A stretch of 64,000 nucleotides of DNA from Thermoguttaceae bacterium (GTDB taxonomy: Bacteria; Planctomycetota; Planctomycetia; Pirellulales; Thermoguttaceae), in NCBI GenBank assembly GCA_017937485.1, contig JAGBDN010000020.1:1-64000 (forward strand), written 5' to 3'. A program made the translations under genes and the position numbers. Of the stretch, positions 36,031 to 44,063 are shown one piece after another. Within the stretch, counting starts at the first letter, position 1. Each line of letters begins with the position of its first letter. The notes under the pieces are model-generated. The model ran no database searches. It saw only the letters and a program-made list of their open reading frames with translations, and was not told the origin of the DNA.

Positions 36031-36172
36031 CTTCTCTATTTTACTTTTAAAGGGGAAAAGGCGAAAATCAACGACGTTTCTCGCTTCGCCGTCTCGAAAA
36101 AGCAAGAAAACGCCGTCCGGAGTCGCGCGTTCGTTTGAAACGCTCGGCTTCGCGGCGGCGTTCGCTTAACGT

Positions 36173-36249
36173 CGCGCGAAAATTCGACTCGCCGTCAAGC
36201 GACGCCGTTTCTCAACGACGCCGCTTCGACGTTTTAAAATTTTCGCGCG
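36173..36249. repeat. Perfect 12-bp inverted repeat after the oxidoreductase gene
   Basis: CGCGCGAAAATT (36173-36184) and AATTTTCGCGCG (36238-36249) enclose 53 nt that itself has partly pairing AAGCGACGCCG/CGACGCCGCTT segments. It starts 14 nt after the stop of the 36263-37474 gene. Likely a structured 3' end; no clean T-run follows. Confidence 0.55.
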
Positions 36250-36262
36250 TTCGACCCGTCGA

Positions 36263-37474
36263 CTATTGAATGTCTTCGAGTTTGACCCAGCTGCGTTCGG
36301 CGATCGATTTGTCGCAAGCGGCCAACGTGCGTTGGACGTTGAACGCGTCGCGGAAGGTCGCGATCGGGGATTCGCTTTCGTAAGCGACGCCCTTGTTGAG
36401 CGCGTCGATGGCGCGGAGGTTTTCGAGAATACCGTAAACGGTAATGTCGCGATAACCGATCATATGGCCGTCGGCGAAGTCGAAGTAGTTGCCGTAAACC
36501 GCGCGGTTCGTGCAGATTTTGCTCCAGCCCCAGAGTTGCGGGTCTTCGGCGGTTTTATCGAAGACTTCGAGATAGTTCATTTCGTCGAAGCAGAACTTAA
36601 TCGTCCCCTTTTCGAAGCGGAGTTCGTAACCGTTTTGGTTTTCCGAACCGCAAGCGTTGCGGGTAACGGAGAGCGTCCCGATGGCCGAGTTGTCGTCCAA
36701 CGTGAACATAACGCGCATCGCGTCGTCGACGTCGCAGTCGCGGATTTCGAAATCGTCTTGCGCTTGTTGACCGGCGCCCATATTGCTCAATTGCGACGCG
36801 AAGGTTTTCTTCCATTTGCGTTGTTTGACGTGCGTCGCTTGCATCGCGCAGAGTTCGATCGGACGAAGACCGGTGATGTAGTAAAGCATGTCGAGGGAGT
36901 GCGAACCGAGGTCGCCCGCCGCGCCGCCGCCGTGCGATTTTTCGAAACGCCAGCTGCCGTCGGCGCCCCAACCCCAACCTTGGTTGTAGAACATACGGGC
37001 TTCGATCAAGCGACCGAACTTGCCGGAACGCGCCAGTTTGCGAGCGTAAACGTTCGCCGGAACGCGACGGTAAATGAAGTTGACGCTGTTCAATTGGCCT
37101 TTGCAAGCGTCCGCTTTGTCGGCCATTTCGCGACCTTGTTCGAGGTTCGCGGAGAGCGGTTTTTCGCAGAAGACGTGTTTGCCGGCGTCGAAAGCGGCCA
37201 TCGCGGCGGCGTAGTGCGCGGCGTTCGGCAAGCAAATGTCGACGTAATCGGTGTCGGCTTTCGCGATAACTTCTTTCGAAGCGTCCGGCCCGACGATCGC
37301 TTTCCAGCCGTCGCGTTCCGCCATCGCTTTTTCGCCGTCGTTCCAGCAGGACGCGTAACCGAGAACCGGTTGAATCGGAGCATTCTTGAAGTAGCCGACG
37401 ACGCCGCGGTACGCCAAGCTGCGAATAACGCCCATCATCCCGTAACCCAAAACCGATACGTTCAAATTATCCAT
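36263..37474 (-). CDS. Gfo/Idh/MocA-family oxidoreductase, cytoplasmic
   Basis: 403 residues from the ATG at 37474 (MDNLNVSVLGYGMMGVIRSLAYRG), with AAGAGGA upstream. No leader peptide. The Rossmann start is VSVLGYGMMG; the family motif AAFDAGKHVFCEKPLSANLEQG is complete, with the catalytic lysine of EKP (near 125). GGGAAGDLGSHSLDMLYYITG contains the usual D-x3-H pair. NAD(P)-dependent sugar or inositol dehydrogenase; substrate unknown. Codon use is strongly biased, so probably well expressed. It reads from a textbook promoter at 37576-37604. Confidence 0.93.
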   Translation of the reverse strand: MDNLNVSVLGYGMMGVIRSLAYRGVVGYFKNAPIQPVLGYASCWNDGEKAMAERDGWKAIVGPDASKEVIAKADTDYVDICLPNAAHYAAAMAAFDAGKHVFCEKPLSANLEQGREMADKADACKGQLNSVNFIYRRVPANVYARKLARSGKFGRLIEARMFYNQGWGWGADGSWRFEKSHGGGAAGDLGSHSLDMLYYITGLRPIELCAMQATHVKQRKWKKTFASQLSNMGAGQQAQDDFEIRDCDVDDAMRVMFTLDDNSAIGTLSVTRNACGSENQNGYELRFEKGTIKFCFDEMNYLEVFDKTAEDPQLWGWSKICTNRAVYGNYFDFADGHMIGYRDITVYGILENLRAIDALNKGVAYESESPIATFRDAFNVQRTLAACDKSIAERSWVKLEDIQ

Positions 37475-37819
37475 TAAAAATCCTCTTGCGCTTGATAAAG
37501 CCGGTAAAATATTTCGTTTACGCAAAATATTCGCGCTAACGGCTCGTCAACGTCGCCGACGCGCTACTTTTCGCTCATTATACCAAATTCGCCGCGCGGT
37601 TGCAATCGTTTTTCCCGGCTTTTCCGCGTTTTTTCAAAAATTCTTTTCCGCCGCGAAATCGCTTTCAAGTCGCGTCGGCGACAAAAGTTTCGCGTTTTTC
37701 CTAAATTTCGCGTTTTTTTAAAGCGACGCGTCCCAGGGCTGGACGCCGACGCAAAAACGGTTACAATTGAAGCGGTTGCGCTTGCGACGAGCGCGTTATT
37801 AATAATGTAAGGGCAAAAA
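37475..37819. other. Divergent intergenic region with one clear promoter
   Basis: About 345 bp between the oxidoreductase (minus) and the KaiC-like gene (plus). Contains the minus-strand promoter at 37576-37604; no plus-strand promoter could be chosen with confidence. Confidence 0.5.
37576..37604 (-). promoter_or_regulatory. Consensus promoter of the cytoplasmic oxidoreductase
   Basis: Minus strand: TTGCAA (37599-37604), 17 bases, TATAAT (37576-37581), giving a leader of about 95 nt. Confidence 0.8.
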
Positions 37820-38719
37820 ATGACGACTCAACGCCTCTCGACCGGCGTTCCCGGTCTCGATGAACATCTTGGCGGCGGGCTGCTTCCCGGAACGACGACC
37901 GCGCTCGTCGGAAGCTCCGGCGCCGGAAAAACGCAGTTCGGTCTTCAATTTCTCAACGCCGGACTCGACGCGCCGGAACGTCGACGCGGAATTCTGCTCG
38001 ACTTGACCGCGCGCGGCGACTCCCAAAATCACGCGGCTTACGCTAAGTCGCTTTTCGGTTGGGAAATGAGCGAAGAAAGCGGCGAACGCCCGTTCGACCC
38101 GGCGGCGTTTTTCGCTTGCGTCGCGGCGAACGAACGTTTCGCGGGCGACTATTTTCACGCGTTTTCGCAAGCGGGACGCCGCGTTACCCGTCGCGACCTC
38201 GGCGACGACGCTTGGCGCGAGTGGAAGCTCGATTTGACGAAACGCCTGCAGTCGACGATCGCGTTCCTTTACGCCAACTTTGCGCAAGGCGCGCGGCGGC
38301 TCGTCGTCGACGGCGTGGAGCCGGTCGAACGTCAAGGCGAGTCGATTCAGTTCGAGTTGCTCGAATACGTCGAGCGGCAGATCGTCAAGAAGGAGTCGGC
38401 TTGGGTCGCTCGCGATCTTTTCCGGCAAAATTTTCGCGAGTTCGAAGCGCAAATCGGCGCCCGACCTTACCCGGAAAACGAAATCGGAACGCTCTTCTCG
38501 TACACCGCGCCGGAAACGTCGCTCGACGCGCTGATCGAGAAACCGCTCGAAGAGGGCGACTTCTTCGCGCAGGCGAACACCGTTATTTATCTCGGCAAAA
38601 TCCGCGACGGTCGCCGCTTCCGTCGCGCGCTGTACATTATGAAGCATCGCGGTTCCGCTTGCTCCGACGAAATTTTATTTTACGAAATCGACGACGCCGG
38701 TCTTAAGATCGTCGACTGA
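37820..38719 (+). CDS. KaiC/RecA-like ATPase
   Basis: 299 residues. It starts RLSTGVPGLDEHLGGGLLPGTTTALVGSSGAGKTQFGLQFL, the standard opening of KaiC-type RecA-fold ATPases, with Walker A GSSGAGKT at 31-38. A Walker B-like strand is RRLVVDGVEP (near 160). Only one ATPase domain is present, against two in KaiC. The segment LLDLTARGDSQNHAAYAKSLFGWE is typical in position; the C-terminal third (FAQANTVIYLGKIRDGRRFRRALYIMKHRGSACSDE) matches the KaiC output strand. Cytoplasmic; may act in signalling or DNA transactions, but no role is proven. It is followed after 46 bp by a sulfotransferase on the same strand, likely co-transcribed. Confidence 0.9.
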   Translation: MTTQRLSTGVPGLDEHLGGGLLPGTTTALVGSSGAGKTQFGLQFLNAGLDAPERRRGILLDLTARGDSQNHAAYAKSLFGWEMSEESGERPFDPAAFFACVAANERFAGDYFHAFSQAGRRVTRRDLGDDAWREWKLDLTKRLQSTIAFLYANFAQGARRLVVDGVEPVERQGESIQFELLEYVERQIVKKESAWVARDLFRQNFREFEAQIGARPYPENEIGTLFSYTAPETSLDALIEKPLEEGDFFAQANTVIYLGKIRDGRRFRRALYIMKHRGSACSDEILFYEIDDAGLKIVD

Positions 38720-38765
38720 CGCGCCGCTAATTCCCGTTAATTCCGCGCTTTAAGAAAACGTAGCA

Positions 38766-39926
38766 ATGAAAAACGATAAAAGCAATAAAAAAACGTCGTC
38801 CATCGTGAAAATGTCGACCGGAGGGAGCGCCGACCGCTTTTGGAATCCGCGCATGTGGGACGGCGTAACCGTTTCCGCTTGGCTGAAAATCTTGAACGCC
38901 GGTCGTTGGCGGGTCGCGCCGACGCGCTTTCCGATGTTCTGCGTTATTTCCGGGTTGGCGGTTACCAACTCGCTTTTAGCCGGTTGGCAAAAGTTGACGC
39001 GCGGCAAGAAAATCCGAAACGCGCAACTCGTCGACGCTCCGGTTTTTATCGTCGGACACTGGCGCAGCGGCACGACGCTCCTTCACGAATATATGATGCG
39101 CGACGAACGCTTCGCCTGCTCCGACACTTACGACTGTTTCGCTCCGGCGCACCTGCTCGTTTCCGGGCCGCTTTTCCGTCCTTGGGTTAAATATTTGATG
39201 CCGAAAAAACGCCCGATGGACAATATGGCCGTCGGGCTCGACCGTCCGCAAGAGGACGAGTTCGCCATCTGCGCGCTCGGGTCGCCGTCGCCGTATCGCG
39301 AAATCGCCTTCCCGAACAACGGTCGAATCGACGCGGATTATTTGACGCTCCGCAATTTAAGCGACGCCGACCGTTCGCGTTGGCTCGACGCGCTCGAATA
39401 TTTCCTTAAAGAGCTGACGGTCGGACGCGGCAAGCGAATTATTTTGAAGTCGCCGCCGCACACCGCTCGCGTTCGCGCGATTTTAGAGCGGTTCCCGAAC
39501 GCGAAATTCGTTCACATTTCCCGCGATCCGTTCGCGCTCTTCCCGTCGACGGTCAACCTTTGGAAAAAGCTCGCCGCGACGCACGGTCTGCAATCGCCCA
39601 AGGGAGGCGCCGCGCTCGAAGAGAAGGTTTTGAGCGATTTCGAAGCGATGTACGACGCGTTCTTCGCCGACGTTAAACTCCTCAAAAAAGAAAACTTCTG
39701 CGAAATTTCTTACGACGAGTTGGTCGCCGAACCGGTCGCGACGCTCGAACGTATTTACGCCGAACTTGGAATCGACGGTTTCGACGGTCGCCGCGCCGCT
39801 TTCGAAGAGTTCGCGTCGACGCAAAAGAAGTATCAAAAGAACAAATTCGAACTCGCGCCGGAAATCAAAGAAACGATTTCGCGCCGTTGGAAGGCTTACT
39901 TCGACCGCTATTACCCGTCGAAGTAA
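38766..39926 (+). CDS. Sulfotransferase (PAPS-dependent)
   Basis: 386 residues of the Sulfotransfer_3 type. The 5'-phosphosulfate loop is VGHWRSGTTLLHEYM (about 96-110) and the 3'-phosphate site is KFVHISRDPFALFPST. The conserved RIILKSPPHTARV lies between them. A hydrophobic stretch near residues 55-70 (MFCVISGLAVTNSLLAGW) may be a membrane anchor. Expected to move sulfate from PAPS to a hydroxyl of a sugar, lipid or peptide. Planctomycetes hold many such enzymes and often make sulfated surface polymers. Ends before a strong terminator; likely second gene of a two-gene unit with the KaiC-like ATPase. Confidence 0.9.
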   Translation: MKNDKSNKKTSSIVKMSTGGSADRFWNPRMWDGVTVSAWLKILNAGRWRVAPTRFPMFCVISGLAVTNSLLAGWQKLTRGKKIRNAQLVDAPVFIVGHWRSGTTLLHEYMMRDERFACSDTYDCFAPAHLLVSGPLFRPWVKYLMPKKRPMDNMAVGLDRPQEDEFAICALGSPSPYREIAFPNNGRIDADYLTLRNLSDADRSRWLDALEYFLKELTVGRGKRIILKSPPHTARVRAILERFPNAKFVHISRDPFALFPSTVNLWKKLAATHGLQSPKGGAALEEKVLSDFEAMYDAFFADVKLLKKENFCEISYDELVAEPVATLERIYAELGIDGFDGRRAAFEEFASTQKKYQKNKFELAPEIKETISRRWKAYFDRYYPSK

Positions 39927-39954
39927 CCGTTGTTTAACGGTTTAACGCAAACGC

Positions 39955-39992
39955 AAAACGCCGCGTCGACGGTTAATCGACGCGGCGTTTTT
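39955..39992. terminator. Bidirectional terminator between converging genes
   Basis: AAAACGCCGCGTCGA (39955-39969) pairs with TCGACGCGGCGTTTT (39977-39991) around a 7-nt loop. Serves the sulfotransferase from the left and the triple esterase from the right. Confidence 0.9.
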
Positions 39993-40026
39993 CGCGTTTT
40001 AACGTTTTTTTACGTCGGAGCGCGTT

Positions 40027-42378
40027 TTACTTCGCTTCCGCTTTCGTTTTCGAGAGGAGCCAAGTATAAAGTTCCGGTTCGGCGTAAGCGTTAATCCAGC
40101 TGTTGTGTCCGACGCCGGGGTAAATCGTCAGTTTCGCTTCTTCGTTACCGGCGGCTTTAACCGCGTCGATCATTCGTTGCGACGCGCCGAGCGGAACCGC
40201 TTTGTCTTGGTCGCCGTGGAACGCCCAAATCGGCGTCGACGCCATTTTCGCCGCCGCGTCGACGTTCCCGCCGCCGCAGATCGGAGCCGCCGCCGCGATC
40301 TTTTCCGGCGCTTCGGCGAGAAGATTCCACGTCCCGTAACCGCCCATCGAAACGCCGGTTACGTAAACGCGGCTTTTGTCGATCGGGTACTTTTCGCAAA
40401 GTTTGTCGATCATCGCGCTAAGTTGCGGCGCCGACCAACCGACGTTGCGCGGGCATTGCGGCGCGACGGTGAAGAATTTCCAGTCTTTCGCGCTCTCCGC
40501 CTTCGAGCAATACATCGCCGGGCCGTAAACCTTCAATTTGTTCAAATCGTCGCCGCGCTCGCCCGAACCGTGCAACATCAACATCAGCGGAAAACCGGCG
40601 TCCGTCTTCGCCGACTCGTCCGACGGTTGGAAGACGTAATATTTCAGCGTTTCCGTTTTCGTTTCGTCGAGTTTATCCGCGACGCCGCGACCGCCGCGAA
40701 CGACCGCCGGAAGCTCGATCGACGCCGCGACGAGAACGCCCGCTTTCGGCGTTTCGTCGTCCGCGACCGGTTCGACTTTCGCCGGTTTGCCGCTCGCGCG
40801 CTTCGAAAGGAGCCAATCGTAAAGCGCCGGATCGTCGTAGGCTTTGTTCCAAGAATCGTGTCCGACGCCGGGGTAAACGGTCAGTTTAACGTCCGGGTTG
40901 CCGGCTTTTTTGTTCGCGTCGACCATCGCTTGCGACATGCCGAGCGGAACGACGTTATCTTTATCGCCGTGGAACGCCCAAATCGGCGTCGTCGCCATCT
41001 TCGCCGCCGCGTTCGGGTCGCCGCCGCCGCAAATCGGAGCCGCCGCCGCGATTTTTTCCGGGCAATGCGCCAATAACGACCAAGTTCCGAAACCGCCCAT
41101 CGAAAGACCGGTAACGTAAACGCGGTCTTTGTCAATCGGATACTTTTCGCAAACCTTGTCGATCAAGACGCTAAGCTGCGTTGCCGACCACCAAGAATCC
41201 GCGAAACATTGCGGCGCGACGGTGAAAAACTTCCAATTTTTCGCGCGTTCCGGGTTCGAGAGAATCGCCGTCGGGCCGTAAATCTTCAAGCGATTCAAGT
41301 CGTCGCCGCGTTCGCCGATCCCGTGCAGGAAGATAAGGAGCGGAAAGCCCGCGTCCGTCTTCGCCGACTCGTCGACCGGTTGGAACGCCAAGTAACGCAA
41401 CGATTGCGACTTCGTTTCGTCGAGCGTTTCCGGCCCGAAGAGTCCGCGTTCGCGTTTCGAAAGGGGAACTTCGACCGCGCCTTGAACCAACTCGCCCGCC
41501 TTGGGAGCCTCGTCGAGCGCCGCTTCTTGAATCGGTTCGACCTTCGCCGGTTTGCCGCTGATTCGCTTCGAGAGGAGCCAAGCATAGAGGTCGGCTTCCG
41601 CGTAAGCGTTAATCCAGCTGTCGTGTCCGACGCCGGGGTAAACGGTCAGTTTCGCGTCCGGATTCCCGGCTTTTTTGTTCGCGTCGATCATCGTTTGCGA
41701 TTGTTCGAGGCGGACGAGCGGGTCTTTGTCGCCGTGAAACGCCCAAATCGGCGTCGTCGCCATTTTCGGCGCGGCGTTCGAGTCGCCTCCGGCGCAAATC
41801 GGCGCGGCGGCCGCGATCTTTTCCGGGCAAGTCGCGAGGAGCGACCAAGTCCCGAAACCGCCCATCGAGACTCCGGTAACGTAAACGCGGTCGCGGTCGA
41901 CCGGGTAAAGTTCGCAAACTTTGTCGATCATAAAGCTAAGTTGCGCCGCCGACCACCAGCCGTTCGCCGGGCATTGCGGCGCGACGGTGAAGAATTTCCA
42001 GTTTTTCGCGCTCTCCGCCTTCGAGCAGAACTCGACCGGGCCGTATTTTTTCAACAGTTCCAAATTGTCGCCGCGTTCGCCCGCGCCGTGCAACATCAAC
42101 ATCAACGGGAAGCCCGCGTCCGTCTTCGCCGACTCGTCGCTCGGTTGGAAGACGTAATATTTCAACGTTTGCGGAGCCGCCGACGGGTCGAGCGTTTCCG
42201 GCCCGCGACGCCCGCCTTCGCGCTTGACCGCCGGGAGTTCGACCGACGCCGCGACCAACTCGCCCGCTTTCGGCGTCGCCGCGCCGCCGTTTTCTTGCGC
42301 AAAAATCGCCGTCGCGCCCCAAAGCGCCGCGACGCATCCGACGACGCAAAGCGCCGCGAATCGAATCGTTCGTTTCAT
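40027..42378 (-). CDS. Secreted esterase with three tandem alpha/beta-hydrolase domains
   Basis: 783 residues with a signal peptide (FAALCVVGCVAALWGATAIFAQ). The mature part is three similar domains of about 250 residues, starting near 40, 290 and 545. Each has LMLHGxGERGD or LIFLHGIGERGDD (oxyanion), the nucleophile in GVSMGGFGTW/GLSMGGFGTW/GVSMGGYGTW (Ser near 170, 427 and 679), an acid in AFHGDKDPLV/AFHGDKDNVV/AFHGDQDKAV and the His in YPGVGHDSW/YPGVGHNSW. So all three look active. The family is that of PHB-depolymerase/CE1-like esterases; feruloyl or acetyl ester removal from plant polymers is likely. Neighbour 42550-43401 is a one-domain relative on the same strand. Three catalytic copies on one chain is uncommon. 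Confidence 0.92.
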   Translation of the reverse strand: MKRTIRFAALCVVGCVAALWGATAIFAQENGGAATPKAGELVAASVELPAVKREGGRRGPETLDPSAAPQTLKYYVFQPSDESAKTDAGFPLMLMLHGAGERGDNLELLKKYGPVEFCSKAESAKNWKFFTVAPQCPANGWWSAAQLSFMIDKVCELYPVDRDRVYVTGVSMGGFGTWSLLATCPEKIAAAAPICAGGDSNAAPKMATTPIWAFHGDKDPLVRLEQSQTMIDANKKAGNPDAKLTVYPGVGHDSWINAYAEADLYAWLLSKRISGKPAKVEPIQEAALDEAPKAGELVQGAVEVPLSKRERGLFGPETLDETKSQSLRYLAFQPVDESAKTDAGFPLLIFLHGIGERGDDLNRLKIYGPTAILSNPERAKNWKFFTVAPQCFADSWWSATQLSVLIDKVCEKYPIDKDRVYVTGLSMGGFGTWSLLAHCPEKIAAAAPICGGGDPNAAAKMATTPIWAFHGDKDNVVPLGMSQAMVDANKKAGNPDVKLTVYPGVGHDSWNKAYDDPALYDWLLSKRASGKPAKVEPVADDETPKAGVLVAASIELPAVVRGGRGVADKLDETKTETLKYYVFQPSDESAKTDAGFPLMLMLHGSGERGDDLNKLKVYGPAMYCSKAESAKDWKFFTVAPQCPRNVGWSAPQLSAMIDKLCEKYPIDKSRVYVTGVSMGGYGTWNLLAEAPEKIAAAAPICGGGNVDAAAKMASTPIWAFHGDQDKAVPLGASQRMIDAVKAAGNEEAKLTIYPGVGHNSWINAYAEPELYTWLLSKTKAEAK

Positions 42379-42418
42379 TTTTTTGCCTCGTTTCGTTATT
42401 CAAAAAACGCTAATAAAA

Positions 42419-42459
42419 CAAAAAACGCCGCCGTCCTTGACGAACGACGACGTTTTTTA
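42419..42459 (-). terminator. Terminator of the one-domain esterase gene
   Basis: AAAAACGCCGCCGT (42421-42434) and ACGACGACGTTTTT (42444-42457) pair with two positions that become G-U wobbles only in the minus-strand RNA, which fixes its orientation. Confidence 0.75.
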
Positions 42460-42549
42460 AACGCTTTTAGACGGCGAAAGTTCCGCGTCAAACGCCGCCG
42501 AACGCCGCTTTTAAGCGTTTTCGTCTTTTAAAACGCTCGCGTTAACCGC

Positions 42550-43401
42550 TTATTTTTCGAGCTTTTTCGACAGGAACCAACGATAAAGTTCCGGATTGTC
42601 GTAGGTTTGCGTCCAGCAGTTGTGGTTGACGCCCGGGTACGTCGTGAATTGAATATCGTCGTTTCCGGCTTTTTTAACCGCTTCGACGAGATTCTTCGTG
42701 TACTCGTACTTGACGGCGCCGTCCGCGTCGCCGTGGAACGTCCAAATCGGCGTTTTCGCCATTTTCGGCGCGAATTTAACGTCGTAACCGCCGCAAAGCG
42801 GAGCCGCCGCCGCGATAATATCGGACGAATGCGCGATCAGGCCCCAAGTTCCGAAACCGCCCATCGAAAGGCCGGTAACATAAATGCGGGAACGGTCGAC
42901 CGGGTAATTTTCGCAAATTTGGTCGATCAAGACGCGCAGTTGAGCCGGCGACCAAAAACGAACGCCCGGGCATTGCGGCGAAACGGTCAGGAACGGCCAA
43001 TCCTTCGCTTTTTCCGGTTTCGAGCAAAGCATCGCCGGGCCGTGAATTTTCACTTTTTCCGGATTGTCGCCGCGTTCGCCCGCGCCGTGCAGGAAGAGCA
43101 TCAACGGGAAACCGGCGTCGGTTTTCGCCGATTCGTTCGACGGGAGAAAGAACCAGAATTTCAGCGTTTCAGTCTTCGTTTCGTCGATCGGGTTCGGGCC
43201 GCCGAGCGGCATAGCGTCGCCGCCGGTCCAGGTTCCGCCGGTCGCCAAGGGCAATTCCGCCGACATCAAAATTTGTTCGCCCGCTTTCGGGGCCGGATTT
43301 TTCTCTTTCAAAGTTTCAGCCTTCGCGACGCTTCCCGTCGAAAACGCGGCGCAAAGAGCCGCGACCGCGAGCGCCGACGTTAATTTCGCAACGTTTTTCA
43401 T
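42550..43401 (-). CDS. Secreted one-domain CE1-like esterase
   Basis: 283 residues from the ATG at 43401, with GGGAG upstream and a signal peptide (LTSALAVAALCAAFSTGSVAKAE). A 59-residue upstream extension in frame is Arg/Lys-rich and rejected. One domain like those in the three-domain neighbour: LMLFLHGAGERGDNPE, YVTGLSMGGFGTWGL (Ser near 179), WTFHGDADGAVKYEY and YPGVNHNCW. The acid and His loops differ slightly (GDADG, GVNHN), so its substrate may differ. Own promoter (43507-43535) and terminator. Probably the ancestor or descendant of the triplicated gene next to it. Confidence 0.92.
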   Translation of the reverse strand: MKNVAKLTSALAVAALCAAFSTGSVAKAETLKEKNPAPKAGEQILMSAELPLATGGTWTGGDAMPLGGPNPIDETKTETLKFWFFLPSNESAKTDAGFPLMLFLHGAGERGDNPEKVKIHGPAMLCSKPEKAKDWPFLTVSPQCPGVRFWSPAQLRVLIDQICENYPVDRSRIYVTGLSMGGFGTWGLIAHSSDIIAAAAPLCGGYDVKFAPKMAKTPIWTFHGDADGAVKYEYTKNLVEAVKKAGNDDIQFTTYPGVNHNCWTQTYDNPELYRWFLSKKLEK

Positions 43402-43506
43402 TTTAACAATCTCCCGTCGACGCGCAAGCCGCCCCGCCGACTTGTTATTTTTACTATTTCGCCTAAATTCCGTCGACTTCCCAAGCGAACGCCGACGTTT
43501 AGCGTT

Positions 43507-43535
43507 AATATAAAGGAAAACGCGCCGCGACGCAA
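43507..43535 (-). promoter_or_regulatory. Promoter of the one-domain esterase
   Basis: Minus strand: TTGCGT (43530-43535), 17 bases, TATATT (43507-43512), about 105 bp before the start codon. Same hexamers as the frr promoter. Confidence 0.7.
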
Positions 43536-43680
43536 GCGCTTTTCGCGCTTTCCCGCTCTTTTCCGCTCTTTTCCGCAAAATATCGGAAAGTTCGCCCTTA
43601 GAAAACGCGGCGAAACGACAAATTAGTTAAAAGAAATAGAATAGAAAAACCGATCGACGCCGAACGCGCCGTCAAGAAAT

Positions 43681-43830
43681 AAAAAAACCCCTTCGAACGC
43701 GACGAGTCGAAACGACTTGGCGAAGGAACGGGCAAGGTATCCTAACGCCACCCAGCGCGCCGCGTTCTCAAGGGGAACGCCCGCAATTAAGCAATCGCGG
43801 CGCCAAACCGAAAAAACGCCGTTTTTTTTC
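43681..43830 (-). ncRNA. Candidate structured RNA of unknown class
   Basis: No coding frame. Several helices can be drawn on the minus strand: GCGTTC/GAACGC (43762-43767 with 43775-43780), GCGGGC/GCCCGU (43779-43784 with 43728-43733, a G-U pair only in the minus-strand RNA), and a terminal hairpin CCTTCG/CGAAGG (43690-43695 with 43721-43726) with inner AGTCG/CGACT, followed by a run of T (43681-43687). The last looks like a terminator. It does not match tmRNA, RNase P, SRP or riboswitch cores I know; a 6S-like RNA is possible but unproven. Confidence 0.35.
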
Positions 43831-43972
43831 TCTCCTCTAAACCTTTTTCAACGCGACAAAGTCCAACAACTCCCTTAACGAAAAAACTTACAACTCCGTC
43901 TAAATCTCAAAAAAATTTTCGATACAACTTTTCTTTTTCTTTTTCCCGATCTGAAAAACAACAAAACAAAGC

Positions 43973-44012
43973 GCGGCGCCGCGTTTTAAAGCGCTTCAAA
44001 ACGCGGCGCCGC
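43973..44012 (-). terminator. Terminator of the beta-helix gene
   Basis: GCGGCGCCGCGTTTT and AAAACGCGGCGCCGC are perfect 15-base arms around 10 nt. On the minus strand TTTGTTTTGTTGTTTTT follows shortly. 51 nt after the stop. Confidence 0.8.
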
Positions 44013-44063
44013 TCCTTTTCGCTCGCCGCTCGACCGTTCGACCGTTCGAACGCTTTCGCCGCG

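Larger units (their letters stand above)
43402..44063. other. Intergenic region with promoter, RNA candidate and terminator
   Basis: About 660 bp. From left to right it has the esterase promoter (43507-43535), a structured RNA candidate (43681-43830), an A/T-rich stretch without coding frame, and the terminator of the beta-helix gene (43973-44012). Confidence 0.6.
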
